Below, piece by piece: positions 26,558-38,777 of a stretch of 54,460 nt of DNA. Under the pieces are notes generated by a model. The model did not search any database. It worked only from the letters and a program-made list of their open reading frames with translations, and was not told the origin of the DNA. A program made the translations under genes and the position numbers. Origin of the DNA: a virus; the IMG/VR virus record IMGVR_UViG_3300037088_000892, positions 1 through 54,460 of that record; one strand, written 5' to 3'. Each line of letters opens with the position of its first letter. Within the stretch, counting starts at the first letter, position 1.

Positions 26558-29500
26558 TTAGGTTGTTACGGTATTAAACATTGGAATGTACCGTTGAACA
26601 TAACCATCAGTAGGATGGTTAACCCAAAGTTTAATCCAACCTGAGGCTCCAGAAATAGTCGAACTTGTAGCATGTATAGCAGTCGCATCAGCCCACTGTG
26701 TATCTTCCGAAGGAAAATTTACGGAAAATGTATAACTAGCATTATCCGCAGTTGAATCCCCGACTCTCAAATGGCCTCCACAAGTAACTCTATCCTTAAC
26801 CATCAAATTACCTGTAGTTGCATAAGTTCCAGGAAAACCTACGGTTAAACAAATTGGAACATAAACTGCCCCATCACCAGTAATTCCTACACGAGTATTA
26901 CCTTGCGTCACAAGATACATGGGGTTATTGCCCTGCTGTTCAAGCATAAGAGCTGAACCAGAAGACCACAAATCATTCAAAAGACTTGAGTTAACTCCAG
27001 ATATGTGACCATAATCGGTGTCGTAATTAACTCCACAAGAGAGCATATCAAAAATTTTATCTCCTGCCGTAGAAGCTTTTATTGAAGCCCAACCATCATC
27101 ATGAGGGTTGTAAGCTAAAACCTCACAACTTCCTCCTATATTTACTGAGTTCTCAAAAGTACTCCCCGACATTAAAATTGTACTAACACCAACAGTGTTT
27201 GTTCCTGTAGCGACAACAACGTCACCGGAGGTCAAAGTTCCTGTTATACCTCCAACAGCCTGAGCTCCTGTGGCTCCTTGATTACCTTGAACCCCAGTAA
27301 CTCCCTTTAAACCAGTCTGTCCCTGTACCCCGGTGGGTCCCTGAAGACCTGTATTTCCTTGAACTCCTGTTACTCCTTTAAGACCAGTCTGACCTTGAAC
27401 TCCTGTCGGTCCCTGCAAACCTGTATTTCCTTGAACTCCCGTATTTCCTTGTGTTCCTTGAACTCCTGTAGGACCTTGTAATCCTGTATTTCCTTGAACC
27501 CCCGTTAATCCTTGAATTCCTGTATTTCCTTGGACTCCTGTGGGTCCTTGCAACCCAGTAGTTCCTTGAACTCCTGTTCTTCCCTGAAGACCTGTCTGAC
27601 CTTGAACTCCGGTTGGCCCTTGAAGTCCTGTCTGACCTTGAACCCCTGTTTGACCTTGGACTCCTGTGGGCCCTTGTAGCCCTGTCTGACCTTGAACTCC
27701 CGTGGGACCTTGTAATCCTGTCTGACCTTGAACTCCAGTTAATCCCTGAATACCAGTTTGACCCTGGACTCCAGTTAATCCCTGAATACCAGTTTGACCC
27801 TGGACTCCAGTAGGTCCCTGTAATCCTGTCTGACCCTGGACTCCTGTTGATCCTTGAAGTCCCGTCTGACCCTGGACTCCAGTAGGTCCCTGTAATCCTG
27901 TCTGACCCTGGACTCCTGTTGATCCTTGAATTCCCGTTTGACCTTGAACTCCAGTAGGTCCCTGTAATCCTGTCTGACCCTGGACTCCTGTGGATCCTTG
28001 AATTCCCGTTTGACCTTGAACTCCAGTAGGTCCCTGTAATCCTGTCACTCCTTGAATTCCTGTTTGACCTTGAATGGTTAAAGCGATAGGAGTGTGTATA
28101 TGAGACCAACTATTAGCTGCTCCAGTTGTATACGCTATTGTTCTATTTGCCCCTCCAGATACGAAGCCGTAATATTTAGCAACCAACCTATCCGTGGGAT
28201 TTAATGAAATATCTGGCTGAACAATATCATAATCAAATTCTGCTGTTGTATTTGACGTAATCGACTGGGTAGCGTCAAATAAAAATGATTCTACGCCTGA
28301 TGTATCCCGTTTATAAATCTTAGTTATAACTTGAGAGGAACCATTTGTATTACTTGTTGCTGCAAAAACATCAAAACCCCAATCTCCACCAGGTATCAAG
28401 TTAATATTAGGAAAGGTGGAAATTGTAGCATACCCAGTAGAATCAAAAGCAGTTAATCCAGAACCACTATTAAGAGTTAGAGTATGTGTTGATAAGGTTG
28501 ATGAAGTAGGGCTAGACTGTAGTACAGAATAACCTGCAGAAGTTAAATCAGAATTGGTACTATCATTTGGGAAGAGTGTTGCTCCACCCTGACCAATTCC
28601 TTGCAAACCCGTCTGTCCTTGAACTCCTGTATTTCCTTGAACTCCTGTAAGGCCTAATCCTTGGACTCCAGTAACTCCATCAATACCTTGAACTCCAGTC
28701 AATCCCTGTAATCCAGTAAAACCTGCTCCTTGAGGGCCAGTAACGCCCATTACGCCTTGAACTCCAGTTATCCCCTGAAGTCCTGTGAAACCTGCTCCAG
28801 CCGCACCAGTAACGCCCTGAGTTCCCACAACCCCTGTTGGTCCTTGAAGACCAGTATTGCCAACAGTGGGACCCGTCACTCCCTGAACTCCTAAAACCCC
28901 TGTAAATCCTTGTATTCCTTGCGGCCCTTCTTCTCCATCTGCTCCTGTTACTCCTTGTATAGAAACTCCTGTGGTTCCTTGAACACCAGTACCTCCTGCT
29001 CCAATAGGAAGATCTGAAAGCTGTATCGTTGCATCAACATAAAAAGAGCCATTACCTCGTAGATAATGTCCAGCAGGAGCCGTTTGCCCAATAGTATAAC
29101 CAGTTGAAGCGTCAACAACACTTGCACTACTAAGATTTCCAGAACAATCTACGTAAAACTTTTCCGAACTGGAATTCCTTATTGAGAAAAGTTTACTCCC
29201 CATAGTTGTTAAAACGTTATCTGTATCAAACCAATGTGCTACAGAGGAACTAGAACCATCCACAACATGGGTATTAAAATGCACCCTTTCCACCATGTCA
29301 TAATAATAGAAGGCTGACCAAGCCGAAAATATCGGACCTTGTTTACCCGAGTTATGGTATTCATACATAGCAATTATGCTTTGAGTCTGATCAATACAAT
29401 AACTTCTTTCCATCGATAACAAATCGTAGGCACTACCTGTAAGGTTGTACTGTTCAGCATCGATAGCTCCACCACCGGTAGATATGAATTGACCCGCCCA

Positions 29501-32500
29501 ACCATTATAATTAGTTGAAGCAGAAATACCTGTTCCATATTGAGATGAGACGTTTAAACCTATACCTTCCGTACTTGTAGCAGATATGGCATTTCCAGTG
29601 AAAGAAGTAGCTTGAATAGCATTACCGTAATAACCAGCAGCGTTTACTCCAATTCCTGTCATTGAATTACCTATAATAGCAGAACCCATTGAGCCATAGA
29701 CAACCATTCTCAAAGAATTATTTATATTTGTCCAGTTGACTCCATCAGAAGAAAAAGCTCCACCATTAGTGCTTACAGTAGTATCAACTATATGAGTAAC
29801 GCCTTGAGGCAACCCAGAAGATGCATTAAACACAAGCCAGTAGGAGGTGCTCGCAGCTAACTGAGTACCAGTATTAACAGATATTCTAGATGTTGGAAAA
29901 TTAGGATAACTAGTTATTACCCAACCATAATAAATTCTAGGGGTTAAATTTCCGTTAGGGGAACCACCTTTCAATGTCCCAGGAAATCCAGAATTATCTG
30001 TGTAAATATAAGGACTCCAGCCAGACCCTTTATTGGTTATAGTTCCAGAAGAAGTTTTTATAGCAAGGGTTATGGCTGATAAAGTTTGAGTGGCTGGACT
30101 TGCTGGAGTTGTAAACTTAAATGCCCACCAAGTATTTGCTAAAGTATAATCAGTACCTGAATTGGAAGACATGTCCACGTAAGGAGTAGGGCTTAAAGTC
30201 GAAGAAATTCCTGCTGTGGTATCATTAAGGGGTACTGTTCTAGCAAATAACAAACTGGTTTGATTAGGACTTAAGGACAGTAAAGAAGATTGAGCTATAC
30301 CTCCTGAGGGACTACCGTAAAGTATTTGATTTGTAGTCAGTCCAGATAAGTCACTGCCTGCAATGGTACCATCAACATACCGAGTACCATTACCTCTTAA
30401 AAAATGTCCGGTAGGCGCTCCCATACCGATCGTAAATCCGGAGGAGGTGTCAATGCCACCTGCTACCGTTAAATTTGTAGAGGACAGAGTTGCCTGTAAA
30501 TTATCGTTAACATACAGGTTTATAGGAATGTCAGCACCGGATGTTCCAATAAGAAAGCCCGCCAGGTTCGATCCGGAAGCTTTTATCGTAGCACTGTCAG
30601 GATGGGAACCCCCAAAAACTGTTAGGGCACTGGTACTTCCATAAACTGATGAATTTAGATACACAATACCGGTGGATCTATCATTGGATTGGGAAACAAG
30701 AGTATATCCGGCCGAATTGGTATTTTTAGCAGAATACCCTACAGATTGAGATCCATACCCACTTGAATATACCGCCCCACCGACCGGAGAAGCATCGGTT
30801 ACATAAAACATTGAACTCTGTTTTATTCCACCAGAAGAATTACCATAAAGAAGCTGACTGGCAGTCAATCCTGACATATCACTAGACATTAATGTACTGT
30901 CTACATAATGTATGCCATCTCCTCGCAGGTAATGACCAACAGGGGCGGTTTGTCCAATTGTATAACCTGTCGAGGTATCAATAACACTTGCACTACTAAG
31001 ATTTCCAGAGCAATCCACGTAAAGTTTTTCTGTTCCGTGGTTTCTTAAAGATAGCAACTTAGAAGAAGGAAGAGTAAGTGTATTAAAAGTGTCAAAAAAG
31101 TTAACGGTTGAACTATCTAAAGCACGAGGGTCAAAACGGATTCTTTCAACAACATTATTTATTGTAGTACCAAGTTTAGCTGATAAAATTGCACCTGAGT
31201 TAATACCCCCATTTGGGTAATCATACACAACTATTAAATTACCGCTATTATTATGGCTATTGACGCTTCTCTCGACCCATAAAACATCATTAGCATTATC
31301 TACAGTTCCACCTGATTGATATATAGTCGCTCCAGGACCATTGGCAGTTAATATACTGGTACCTTTAGACCATAAGCTATGAAGATATGCACCATAACCA
31401 TATTGAGAATAACCAACCAGAGCGGTACTAGCTATACTAGTTGCGTTCACACCAACACTGGCAATAGAGCCGCCATTTACACCTGTTCCCGAATAACTTA
31501 TTCCGTATAAAGCGTAATTAGTGTATCGTGCAGTACCTAAAAAAGCATATCCAGTGGCCCCATATAAAACCATGCTTAAAGAGTAATTTATAGGCGACCA
31601 ATTAATACCATCATTAGAAACAGCACCCCCATTAGTACTTGAAGTAGTATCCAAATAATGGGTTACTCCTGCAGGTAATTGAGAAGCATTAAATACGAGC
31701 CAATAAGTAGTGTTCGCATATAACTTAGCTCCAAAGGACTCTAATTTATTTACTACAGGAAGCGATGAGATAGTATTAAAAACCCAACCAAAAGGAATAC
31801 CTGCTAACCCAGTTCCATTAGGTATGGTAGCGAGTAACGACCCAGGACTGCCAGCATTATCTGTGTAAATATTACCATGCCATGATATATTTGGATTAGT
31901 ACACCCAGAAGAAGCAGAAGCGTAAAGTTGAATCTGAGCTCCACTCAGGGTGTAATTAGCGGGAGACGAAGGAGTTGTAAACTGAAATGCCCACCAAGTA
32001 TTTGCTATAGTGTATTGTGTACCCGTATTGGCCGAGAAATCAATGTACGGTGTCGGAGTAATAGTAGAACTCATACCATTAGAAGTATCACCTATTACTG
32101 CAGTCTTAGCAAATGACACACCAGTACCATCACTCACAACGAAATTTGGATCCTGAGCAATAGTTCCTGTAGGTGACCCATAAAGAAATTGATTTGGAGT
32201 CAAACCTGATATGGCAGCATTATTCGTACCATCTACGTATCTTGTTCCATCTCCAATAAGAATATGACCGACAGGAGCAGATCCTCCAATAGTAAACCCT
32301 TTTCCAGTCGTCGCGTCGATATCCCCATAAACAGTTAATCTAGTACTATCTAATTGAGAAACTATAGTGCTATCATAACCAAAACTAATAGGAGTATAAT
32401 TATTTGTTCCAATTATGAAATGAGAAGAATAGGATGCAGTAAGTGCTACCACATTAGGATTATTAAAACCAAAATAAGTCCCAGACATTGTGGACCCTCT

Positions 32501-33247
32501 TGATATAATAGATATCTGTGCAGGATTTGAAGTCAAATCATTATATGCTGTAAATCCTCCAGAGAAAAAAGGAGATGTGCTATAAGCTTTTACTACAGCA
32601 ACAAGATTGCCTGCTACATTTACCATAAGGGGGCTAGAAGCATTAAAACTAATGGTTCCGTCAACACCTGAAAGATTAAAGGAGGTCCCATCATAAGTAA
32701 ATTTAGAGGACTGAGCTAAAGTTCCAGCAGGAGACCCATATAACACCTGATTAGGTGTCACAGACGTCATATCACTAATACGTATAACACCTTTATTTCC
32801 AAGATAACGATACCCTGTTATCTTAAAAGGTTTTGAAAGTGCTGCGGTACTCCCATTAAAAGTCAGTATCCCTGTCTGATAATCAAAAAACCACTGAGAG
32901 GCGTCAGTAGGAAATATCTCGGTACCATTATTCTGATAAAGATGAACAGCATAACCAGACCCATACTTGTCACTAACCCATCCTTCAAGATTAACGCCAG
33001 AAAAAGCGTAATATGCTTGTTGGTTTGGGACAGTAATATCCTCAGTCATGACAAATAAGGTTCTCAGCTCTGCCACACCTTGAGATACCGCTTGAGACGG
33101 GTCACTAGGTATAGGAGTCGTCCATACCTCACCAAAGCTAAGATTAAGAGTATTATCCCCAATCTCACTATAGTAGGCTTTATTGGATGAAGTAGTTCGC
33201 TTATTTATTAAGGTCTTAAATGACCTATCTTCTTTAGTCCATGGCAT
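26558..33247 (-). CDS. Multidomain collagen-like tail fibre protein
   Basis: This 2229-residue protein starts at ATG 33247, ten bases behind AAAGGAG. Residues 1-160 are a non-repetitive attachment domain (MPWTKEDRSFKTLINKRTTS). Next come several copies of a fibre module with LTPNQFLYGSPTGTIAQ-type linkers and GHxLRGDGxxYVD turns. Two long paralogous domains (NTWWAFQFTTPSSP and NTWWAFKFTTPASP onwards) resemble choice-of-anchor R domains. Collagen-like tracts occupy about 1412-1558 and 1722-2002, separated by a beta domain (about 1552-1722) that matches one in the giant fibre at 3360. The last 225 residues are a globular tip (YNPHDDGWASIK, ending MFNTVTT). It ends in a strong terminator. It is likely a trimeric fibre. 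Confidence 0.85.
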   Translation of the reverse strand: MPWTKEDRSFKTLINKRTTSSNKAYYSEIGDNTLNLSFGEVWTTPIPSDPSQAVSQGVAELRTLFVMTEDITVPNQQAYYAFSGVNLEGWVSDKYGSGYAVHLYQNNGTEIFPTDASQWFFDYQTGILTFNGSTAALSKPFKITGYRYLGNKGVIRISDMTSVTPNQVLYGSPAGTLAQSSKFTYDGTSFNLSGVDGTISFNASSPLMVNVAGNLVAVVKAYSTSPFFSGGFTAYNDLTSNPAQISIISRGSTMSGTYFGFNNPNVVALTASYSSHFIIGTNNYTPISFGYDSTIVSQLDSTRLTVYGDIDATTGKGFTIGGSAPVGHILIGDGTRYVDGTNNAAISGLTPNQFLYGSPTGTIAQDPNFVVSDGTGVSFAKTAVIGDTSNGMSSTITPTPYIDFSANTGTQYTIANTWWAFQFTTPSSPANYTLSGAQIQLYASASSGCTNPNISWHGNIYTDNAGSPGSLLATIPNGTGLAGIPFGWVFNTISSLPVVNKLESFGAKLYANTTYWLVFNASQLPAGVTHYLDTTSSTNGGAVSNDGINWSPINYSLSMVLYGATGYAFLGTARYTNYALYGISYSGTGVNGGSIASVGVNATSIASTALVGYSQYGYGAYLHSLWSKGTSILTANGPGATIYQSGGTVDNANDVLWVERSVNSHNNSGNLIVVYDYPNGGINSGAILSAKLGTTINNVVERIRFDPRALDSSTVNFFDTFNTLTLPSSKLLSLRNHGTEKLYVDCSGNLSSASVIDTSTGYTIGQTAPVGHYLRGDGIHYVDSTLMSSDMSGLTASQLLYGNSSGGIKQSSMFYVTDASPVGGAVYSSGYGSQSVGYSAKNTNSAGYTLVSQSNDRSTGIVYLNSSVYGSTSALTVFGGSHPDSATIKASGSNLAGFLIGTSGADIPINLYVNDNLQATLSSTNLTVAGGIDTSSGFTIGMGAPTGHFLRGNGTRYVDGTIAGSDLSGLTTNQILYGSPSGGIAQSSLLSLSPNQTSLLFARTVPLNDTTAGISSTLSPTPYVDMSSNSGTDYTLANTWWAFKFTTPASPATQTLSAITLAIKTSSGTITNKGSGWSPYIYTDNSGFPGTLKGGSPNGNLTPRIYYGWVITSYPNFPTSRISVNTGTQLAASTSYWLVFNASSGLPQGVTHIVDTTVSTNGGAFSSDGVNWTNINNSLRMVVYGSMGSAIIGNSMTGIGVNAAGYYGNAIQATSFTGNAISATSTEGIGLNVSSQYGTGISASTNYNGWAGQFISTGGGAIDAEQYNLTGSAYDLLSMERSYCIDQTQSIIAMYEYHNSGKQGPIFSAWSAFYYYDMVERVHFNTHVVDGSSSSVAHWFDTDNVLTTMGSKLFSIRNSSSEKFYVDCSGNLSSASVVDASTGYTIGQTAPAGHYLRGNGSFYVDATIQLSDLPIGAGGTGVQGTTGVSIQGVTGADGEEGPQGIQGFTGVLGVQGVTGPTVGNTGLQGPTGVVGTQGVTGAAGAGFTGLQGITGVQGVMGVTGPQGAGFTGLQGLTGVQGIDGVTGVQGLGLTGVQGNTGVQGQTGLQGIGQGGATLFPNDSTNSDLTSAGYSVLQSSPTSSTLSTHTLTLNSGSGLTAFDSTGYATISTFPNINLIPGGDWGFDVFAATSNTNGSSQVITKIYKRDTSGVESFLFDATQSITSNTTAEFDYDIVQPDISLNPTDRLVAKYYGFVSGGANRTIAYTTGAANSWSHIHTPIALTIQGQTGIQGVTGLQGPTGVQGQTGIQGSTGVQGQTGLQGPTGVQGQTGIQGSTGVQGQTGLQGPTGVQGQTGLQGSTGVQGQTGLQGPTGVQGQTGIQGLTGVQGQTGIQGLTGVQGQTGLQGPTGVQGQTGLQGPTGVQGQTGVQGQTGLQGPTGVQGQTGLQGRTGVQGTTGLQGPTGVQGNTGIQGLTGVQGNTGLQGPTGVQGTQGNTGVQGNTGLQGPTGVQGQTGLKGVTGVQGNTGLQGPTGVQGQTGLKGVTGVQGNQGATGAQAVGGITGTLTSGDVVVATGTNTVGVSTILMSGSTFENSVNIGGSCEVLAYNPHDDGWASIKASTAGDKIFDMLSCGVNYDTDYGHISGVNSSLLNDLWSSGSALMLEQQGNNPMYLVTQGNTRVGITGDGAVYVPICLTVGFPGTYATTGNLMVKDRVTCGGHLRVGDSTADNASYTFSVNFPSEDTQWADATAIHATSSTISGASGWIKLWVNHPTDGYVQRYIPMFNTVTT
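27270..28075 (-). repeat. Collagen-coding tandem repeats
   Basis: Regular GVQ/GLQ and GxT coding units in the fibre gene 26558-33247; a second, less regular tract lies at 28590-29010. Confidence 0.85.
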
Positions 33248-33262
33248 AGTAACAACGCTCCT

Positions 33263-36200
33263 TTAAAATCCCGTTATAACCATTTGAGAAGCCTGAGCAG
33301 CAGATCCATTTTTCAATACGACCCGTACAAAAACTACTCCAGACGAGTAAGAAGAAGAACTGGTCCCGAAAGTTAATTGTAAAGTACTTCCGGAAGAACT
33401 TCCAAGCTGACAACCAGTACTATCTCCAAAAACACTCCCAAAAGCACGACCACCATCAAGCCAGCCAGTCGCAGTTGGAAGCCTTACATCAACATTTAAA
33501 TTTCCCGTGTTATCGGGAGAAATATTCGTATAATTCATTCCTGTAAAGGCAATTTGCATATTCGAAAAGCCAAGACCAATATTGACTCCCCATACAACTG
33601 TTTGATCCCCTGAAAAAGCAGAATAATCATTTCCTACCTGGACAGGTAAATAACCTGTTGTAAAATTGATCGAAGGATAAGCCCATACAGAGTTAAAAAG
33701 TAATGCATCACCATTCGATAATGGAGTTGAACTTGTCCAGTTTCCTGTCAGTGCTCCAGGAATCAATGAGAAATCAGTAGATAATGGGAAACGGTAGTTC
33801 TCATCAAACATCGTAATATTTCCATTAGTGCTATATGTCGTACTATAAGTATTTATCAAACGATTCACTGCGAGCGACACATTAGAGGAAGTATCACCAT
33901 CTGGCTTACGTCCAATTACTGTGGCTCTTGCATTTATACTGTAAACGTTAGAAGCATTAAGAGCTATACTCGATTGATCCAGGAGATAAGTCTGATTGTA
34001 GGCAAATGATGCTCCATTTATCGTAAGATCGACATTATTTAATCCTGGCATCGAATAAGAGACTGGATTTGCAGGTCTAATGGCCTGATTTGCTAAATTA
34101 TTTATTTGAGCACCGAAATTAAATAGATCTCCAGTAGAGTAATATCTAACTCCCGACACATAACGAGAACTTGATATAAAATTCTGTGCAACCACTAATG
34201 GTACTGGGAAAGTTGGAGCAAGGTCACTATTATCATACCAAAATAAGGAATCAGAAGTTTGTTGCACGGAAGCTCCTACCGTATATTTTAACGAATGAGT
34301 TTCATAACCAGGAGTAGTTTGAGTATATAAAATCTGAGCATTAGCTTTATGCCATATAGAATTATAAACATTAATCGAAGTAACTTGAAGATCTCCAGTT
34401 GCTCCCGTACCAGAACTTAATAAGCGTGAAAAACTTACAGTACCATCATCAATATGGGATAGTGTTCCAACATCTCCACCAAAAGTACTCCCACATTTAA
34501 AAGTGGTTCCTAAATTTGGAGTTATAAGTTGATAAGAGTTACCTACAACGTAATCAAAAATCAAGGTTCCAGGCGTTGCCCCACCTTGATACCAAAGCGC
34601 TGAAGATAAACCTGTAGGAAGAAGAGCACTGTATTTCGTAACCCCTACTAAAGTCAAACTTCCAGCAAGGGGCCCTGGAGCAGCAGGAGCAATTGCCAAT
34701 AAAAGGCCATTAAGATCATCTATTGCATCTGTTGTTATAGTGCTAGCATCAAAAGGGAATATACCGATAGTAAATGTCCCATCAGTAGGCAATCCTAAAG
34801 GAAGTAAGTCCGCATAAGAAACTCCTCCACTACCTGTTCCTGTGGCTCCCTGAGATCCAGTTAATCCCTGAACTCCTGTGGCTCCTAAACCTTGAACTCC
34901 AGTTGATCCTTGAATACCTATACCCGGGGCTCCTTGAGATCCTTGGACTCCAGTTCGGCCTTGAATTCCCTGAACACCAGTCTGACCTTCCGTACCAACT
35001 CCTGTGGATCCCTGTATACCAGATGTTCCTTGGACTCCTGTTGACCCTAAACCTTGAGGGCCAGTTACACCCTGAAGACCTACTCCTGGTATGCCCTGTA
35101 ATCCACGAACTCCAGTCAATCCCTGTAATCCAGTAAAACCTGCACCTTGAGGGCCAGTTACACCATCGATGCCTTGAACTCCTGTAAAACCTGCACCTGC
35201 TGGACCTGTAACTCCTTGCGAACCTACTGGTCCTTGAACCCCTGTAAAACCTGCACCCTGGGCTCCAGTTAAACCTACTGTACCTTGTACTCCCGTTATT
35301 CCTTGAAGTCCAGTAAGTCCAAGCCCTTGGACTCCAGTTAAGCCCTGAACTCCTGTTGGACCAAAGAGTCCCGTACCACCTTGAACTCCAGTATATCCTG
35401 CACCTGCTGGTCCTGTTAAGCCCTGAACTCCTGTAGGGCCCATAAGTCCAGTTGGTCCTTGCAATCCTGTTGTTCCACGTAATCCAGTTGATCCTGCACC
35501 TTGAACTCCTGTTGAGCCGCCAGGGCCTGGAATTCCTATAATTCCTTGAACTCCTGTTGAACCCGAAGGACCTTGAACTCCTGTTGAACCAATAAATCCT
35601 ACTCCAGTAGATCCTTTTGATCCCGATACTCCAGTGTAACCTTGAACTCCTGTAATGCCACTGGTTCCAGACGCTCCCGTAGGTCCTGTCGCTCCCGTAG
35701 CTCCAGCAATTGGAGGTAATGTTGCACTACCATCACTTATTCTTAAAAACCCTGATTCTATAAAGGCTTGTCCTGCAATGCCAGGATTTGAAGAATCAAA
35801 ACCAGTATAATCGAGCCATATTTTCTGGGCACTAAAATAATGAGTTGTATCAAAAGCAACTAATGAAGTAGAAACATCACCAAGAGTGAAGAAATTTCCT
35901 TTATTATCTATCCACCAATAATTTGAACTTACATCATAACCCGATGATTTATTATCCAATCTAATCATCGAAGCTGAGGAATCGGTTCTGTCATGAGTAA
36001 TAAATAAGGATTCACTTAACCCCTGATTTATTAACCGTACCACCTCACCAGAATTATCATTAGCTTTATTTATTCGAAGAGCAGGACCTGTCTCGGTCCC
36101 GCCTACAAAAATATCTAATCCTGGATTAGTTGTATCATGACCAACAACAACGCTGTCACCCACATGAGAGATTAACTGAGCAACTCCTGAACCTGTATTA

Positions 36201-38695
36201 TAAACCCCTAACCCTACATCATCACCCCAATTAAAAACTTCAAGAGCGACACCTAAGAGACCTGTCCTGTCTTTATTAACAGACAAGGCTGGGCTTGCAC
36301 CATTTTGGAAAATCGTAACAGCAGGTCCTGCAGTATTAACAATGTTTACAGATCCTTGAAGACTTGAACTGGATACATCAATAGGAATGCCTGCAGTTCC
36401 TTGATGATTAATTACTAAATCTCTTCCAACTCCCTGAGAGGTAATAACCACTCCAGAGGCATCAGAACTAGTATTTAACCGAACCATTGTTCCTGAGGTT
36501 TGATCTACACTTATCGTAACAGAAGGAGAAGAAGCCTGATTAAAAAGATTAAATAAAGGACTTACGCTATTACTTTGAATATTTAAAACTGAACCAAGGA
36601 ATCCTGGAGCATTCTTAGTGATAATGATAGAATCTCGACTAGCATCATCTCGAATTTTAAATATTCCACCTTCAGTCCCAAGATGATTTATACTAAAATC
36701 ATAACTTTTTCCTAAGTTTGTAACATCAAACAAAAACTTAGTAGAATCCAAGGAATTACGTTCAATATGGAAAATGCTTCCAGTACCAGTCGAAGTTATA
36801 TTAAAAACAGGAGCATCTTTCGAGGTAGAATCAACTACAATGCTGTATGCAGGTGTTGTAGTGTCATGGTAATGATTCACACTACCATAAATTTTAACAC
36901 TATCTTCATAAGGGGCAGTAGAATCACCAAGTTGAGAATTCCCATCTACTAATAGATTCTCAACAATCAAACTTGCCGACATATTTGTAACAAAGAGTTC
37001 ACCATCTACGGTCAAATCCCCATGGATCTCTGCATCATTAATAACCTGCAAGCTGCCCACAGTATAATCAGCCGTAATATCAAGCTTTGAAGGCGTTACA
37101 GCACCATCAGCAATAGCCGAACTATCAATTCCACCAGAAGAAAACAAGGCATCAATTTCAGAAATAGTTCGAACCACTTTTCGAGTATCTGTAATCATTG
37201 TCGACAAAATATTCGACTGACCAACAGGTCTTAATAACTTTGCTATATTAAGTGTGAGATTCTGAACTGTCCCATCAGGAGAATAATCAGAAGGATTCGG
37301 GAAACCTTCAGATACTTTAATATCGGAGACAATGCGAAGCCGATTAGCACTTGGAGACCCTACAACTATATCAAGTAAAGCAGGATCACGGTACTCGCTG
37401 CTGGTATCAGCTGATACTTCACCGAGATGAAAATCTACATAAACATAGTCAGTACGGTAAGGCTCCCAATTTGTCCCATCAAGTGTTCTATATATAGCAC
37501 CATTCGTTCCACCTACAAACCCTGTTGTATCTTTAAATATAACAGCATTTAGGTCCACTCCTGGAGCGATCGTACTATCAAACCAAGTGGTACCTGCATT
37601 ATCTGTCTGAATTATAACACCATTAGAACCTACAGCCCAACCTTTATGAACATCAGCAAAAAAGATGTCATGTAAATCTACGTTAGTACCTGTAGGGCCT
37701 GGGAAATACCAATTATTTCCACCATCCACAGTTTTTACTACTACGCCATTATCACCAACAGCAAAAACAAGATTAGCATTTAAAGCAAAAACTCGGGCAA
37801 GATCTCCGGTTCCAACAGGACTCGCTTGCTGAAACCAGTTAATTCCATCGTCACAATTTAATATTACACCAGAAGATCCAACAGCCCAGGAATTAAACTG
37901 ATCAATAATCGTTACGCCACTTAAATCAGAAGTAGTTACAGGAGTAGCCGTAAACCAACTTAAATTATAACCTCGAATTGTTCCTGATTCTCCTACAACC
38001 CAACCATAATTAGATATAAAATCAGTATCTAAAAAATTCAAACTAGTAACAGGGCCTGTAGTCACTGGAGTCCAATTTAATCCTGCGTCAGTTGTCTGGA
38101 GCACCGCCCCACTAGATCCTGCGGCATATCCATTATTCGAATCAAAAAATGAAACACCATAAAGACTGTTTGTCGAGGCATCTGAACTCAACCAATTTCG
38201 ACCATAATCTTGAGAAGAAAAGAAAGGAGAAGTAGTACTTAAATTCGTAAGGGCAAGAGTAGGGGTTTGAAAATTTAAATCAGTAATGGTATATGTAGGA
38301 CCATTCGGAACAGTCAACGCAGGCAAAGTGGTTTTTGTATAGCCATCTCGAGTTAAAGGTCCTGTACTCGTCTGGTCTTTGTAAGCAATATTACCATTTA
38401 AATACAGACGAAAACCTTCAAGGTGCATCACTGCAGGAGTAGTACCATCTCCACCCGTAACCCTAAAATTATTTACGCTATCTAAAGGATTCTGGACAAT
38501 CTTAAATGCATTGTCAATAGCACTGTCCCCAACCTGAGCCTGGATAAATCTCCGATTGAATGTGTTTGATATGTGATGAAGGTCTCTAAGCTCGGCGTCG
38601 GTAAGGTTGGCTAACTCTTGAGCTTGTAAAAGATAGTATCTCTTATCTTCATTAAATAATTCAGGGGCATATTGACCATTATAAGTCTCAGACAT
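33263..38695 (-). CDS. Tail fibre/baseplate protein: YCF48-like propeller and collagen
   Basis: This 1810-residue protein starts at ATG 38695, eight bases behind AAGG. The N-terminal 140 residues ([20 protein letters not shown], then LADLTDAEL-like and [16 protein letters not shown] segments) look like a baseplate-attachment domain. Residues about 150-410 are BNR/YCF48-type propeller repeats ([40 protein letters not shown]). A long beta-rich region follows, including [21 protein letters not shown] collagen-like tract spans about 998-1290, with GAG, GST and GVQ triplets, less regular than in the other fibres. The C-terminal 500 residues are globular. The gene lies just after the terminase gene and opens a transcription unit with the fibre at 26558. 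Confidence 0.83.
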   Translation of the reverse strand: MSETYNGQYAPELFNEDKRYYLLQAQELANLTDAELRDLHHISNTFNRRFIQAQVGDSAIDNAFKIVQNPLDSVNNFRVTGGDGTTPAVMHLEGFRLYLNGNIAYKDQTSTGPLTRDGYTKTTLPALTVPNGPTYTITDLNFQTPTLALTNLSTTSPFFSSQDYGRNWLSSDASTNSLYGVSFFDSNNGYAAGSSGAVLQTTDAGLNWTPVTTGPVTSLNFLDTDFISNYGWVVGESGTIRGYNLSWFTATPVTTSDLSGVTIIDQFNSWAVGSSGVILNCDDGINWFQQASPVGTGDLARVFALNANLVFAVGDNGVVVKTVDGGNNWYFPGPTGTNVDLHDIFFADVHKGWAVGSNGVIIQTDNAGTTWFDSTIAPGVDLNAVIFKDTTGFVGGTNGAIYRTLDGTNWEPYRTDYVYVDFHLGEVSADTSSEYRDPALLDIVVGSPSANRLRIVSDIKVSEGFPNPSDYSPDGTVQNLTLNIAKLLRPVGQSNILSTMITDTRKVVRTISEIDALFSSGGIDSSAIADGAVTPSKLDITADYTVGSLQVINDAEIHGDLTVDGELFVTNMSASLIVENLLVDGNSQLGDSTAPYEDSVKIYGSVNHYHDTTTPAYSIVVDSTSKDAPVFNITSTGTGSIFHIERNSLDSTKFLFDVTNLGKSYDFSINHLGTEGGIFKIRDDASRDSIIITKNAPGFLGSVLNIQSNSVSPLFNLFNQASSPSVTISVDQTSGTMVRLNTSSDASGVVITSQGVGRDLVINHQGTAGIPIDVSSSSLQGSVNIVNTAGPAVTIFQNGASPALSVNKDRTGLLGVALEVFNWGDDVGLGVYNTGSGVAQLISHVGDSVVVGHDTTNPGLDIFVGGTETGPALRINKANDNSGEVVRLINQGLSESLFITHDRTDSSASMIRLDNKSSGYDVSSNYWWIDNKGNFFTLGDVSTSLVAFDTTHYFSAQKIWLDYTGFDSSNPGIAGQAFIESGFLRISDGSATLPPIAGATGATGPTGASGTSGITGVQGYTGVSGSKGSTGVGFIGSTGVQGPSGSTGVQGIIGIPGPGGSTGVQGAGSTGLRGTTGLQGPTGLMGPTGVQGLTGPAGAGYTGVQGGTGLFGPTGVQGLTGVQGLGLTGLQGITGVQGTVGLTGAQGAGFTGVQGPVGSQGVTGPAGAGFTGVQGIDGVTGPQGAGFTGLQGLTGVRGLQGIPGVGLQGVTGPQGLGSTGVQGTSGIQGSTGVGTEGQTGVQGIQGRTGVQGSQGAPGIGIQGSTGVQGLGATGVQGLTGSQGATGTGSGGVSYADLLPLGLPTDGTFTIGIFPFDASTITTDAIDDLNGLLLAIAPAAPGPLAGSLTLVGVTKYSALLPTGLSSALWYQGGATPGTLIFDYVVGNSYQLITPNLGTTFKCGSTFGGDVGTLSHIDDGTVSFSRLLSSGTGATGDLQVTSINVYNSIWHKANAQILYTQTTPGYETHSLKYTVGASVQQTSDSLFWYDNSDLAPTFPVPLVVAQNFISSSRYVSGVRYYSTGDLFNFGAQINNLANQAIRPANPVSYSMPGLNNVDLTINGASFAYNQTYLLDQSSIALNASNVYSINARATVIGRKPDGDTSSNVSLAVNRLINTYSTTYSTNGNITMFDENYRFPLSTDFSLIPGALTGNWTSSTPLSNGDALLFNSVWAYPSINFTTGYLPVQVGNDYSAFSGDQTVVWGVNIGLGFSNMQIAFTGMNYTNISPDNTGNLNVDVRLPTATGWLDGGRAFGSVFGDSTGCQLGSSSGSTLQLTFGTSSSSYSSGVVFVRVVLKNGSAAQASQMVITGF
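34840..35705 (-). repeat. Collagen-coding repeats, less regular
   Basis: Gly-X-Y coding units with many GAG, GST and GIG triplets, in the fibre gene 33263-38695. Confidence 0.8.
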
Positions 38696-38762
38696 TTTAA
38701 CTACCTTTTTTAAAACAAATGTAAAAGGCCGGTTTAGCTATAACTGGTAATTAATTTTGAAA

Positions 38763-38776
38763 ATTAAGAGATTATT
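38763..38776 (-). promoter_or_regulatory. Recurring intergenic motif ahead of fibre gene
   Basis: The minus strand reads AATAATCTCTTAAT, one mismatch from the sites at 12074 and 20769. It follows the terminase stop (38778) directly and lies about 68 nt before the start at 38695. Promoter function is inferred from recurrence. Confidence 0.4.
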
Positions 38777-38777
38777 G

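Noticed and set aside
27378-28109. A 243-codon frame rich in Arg, Ser and Asn (RSNRNSRSDRITGTYWSSRS)
   Set aside because: It is the alternative frame of the collagen-coding repeat of the 26558 fibre gene; composition follows from that repeat and there is no independent start signal.
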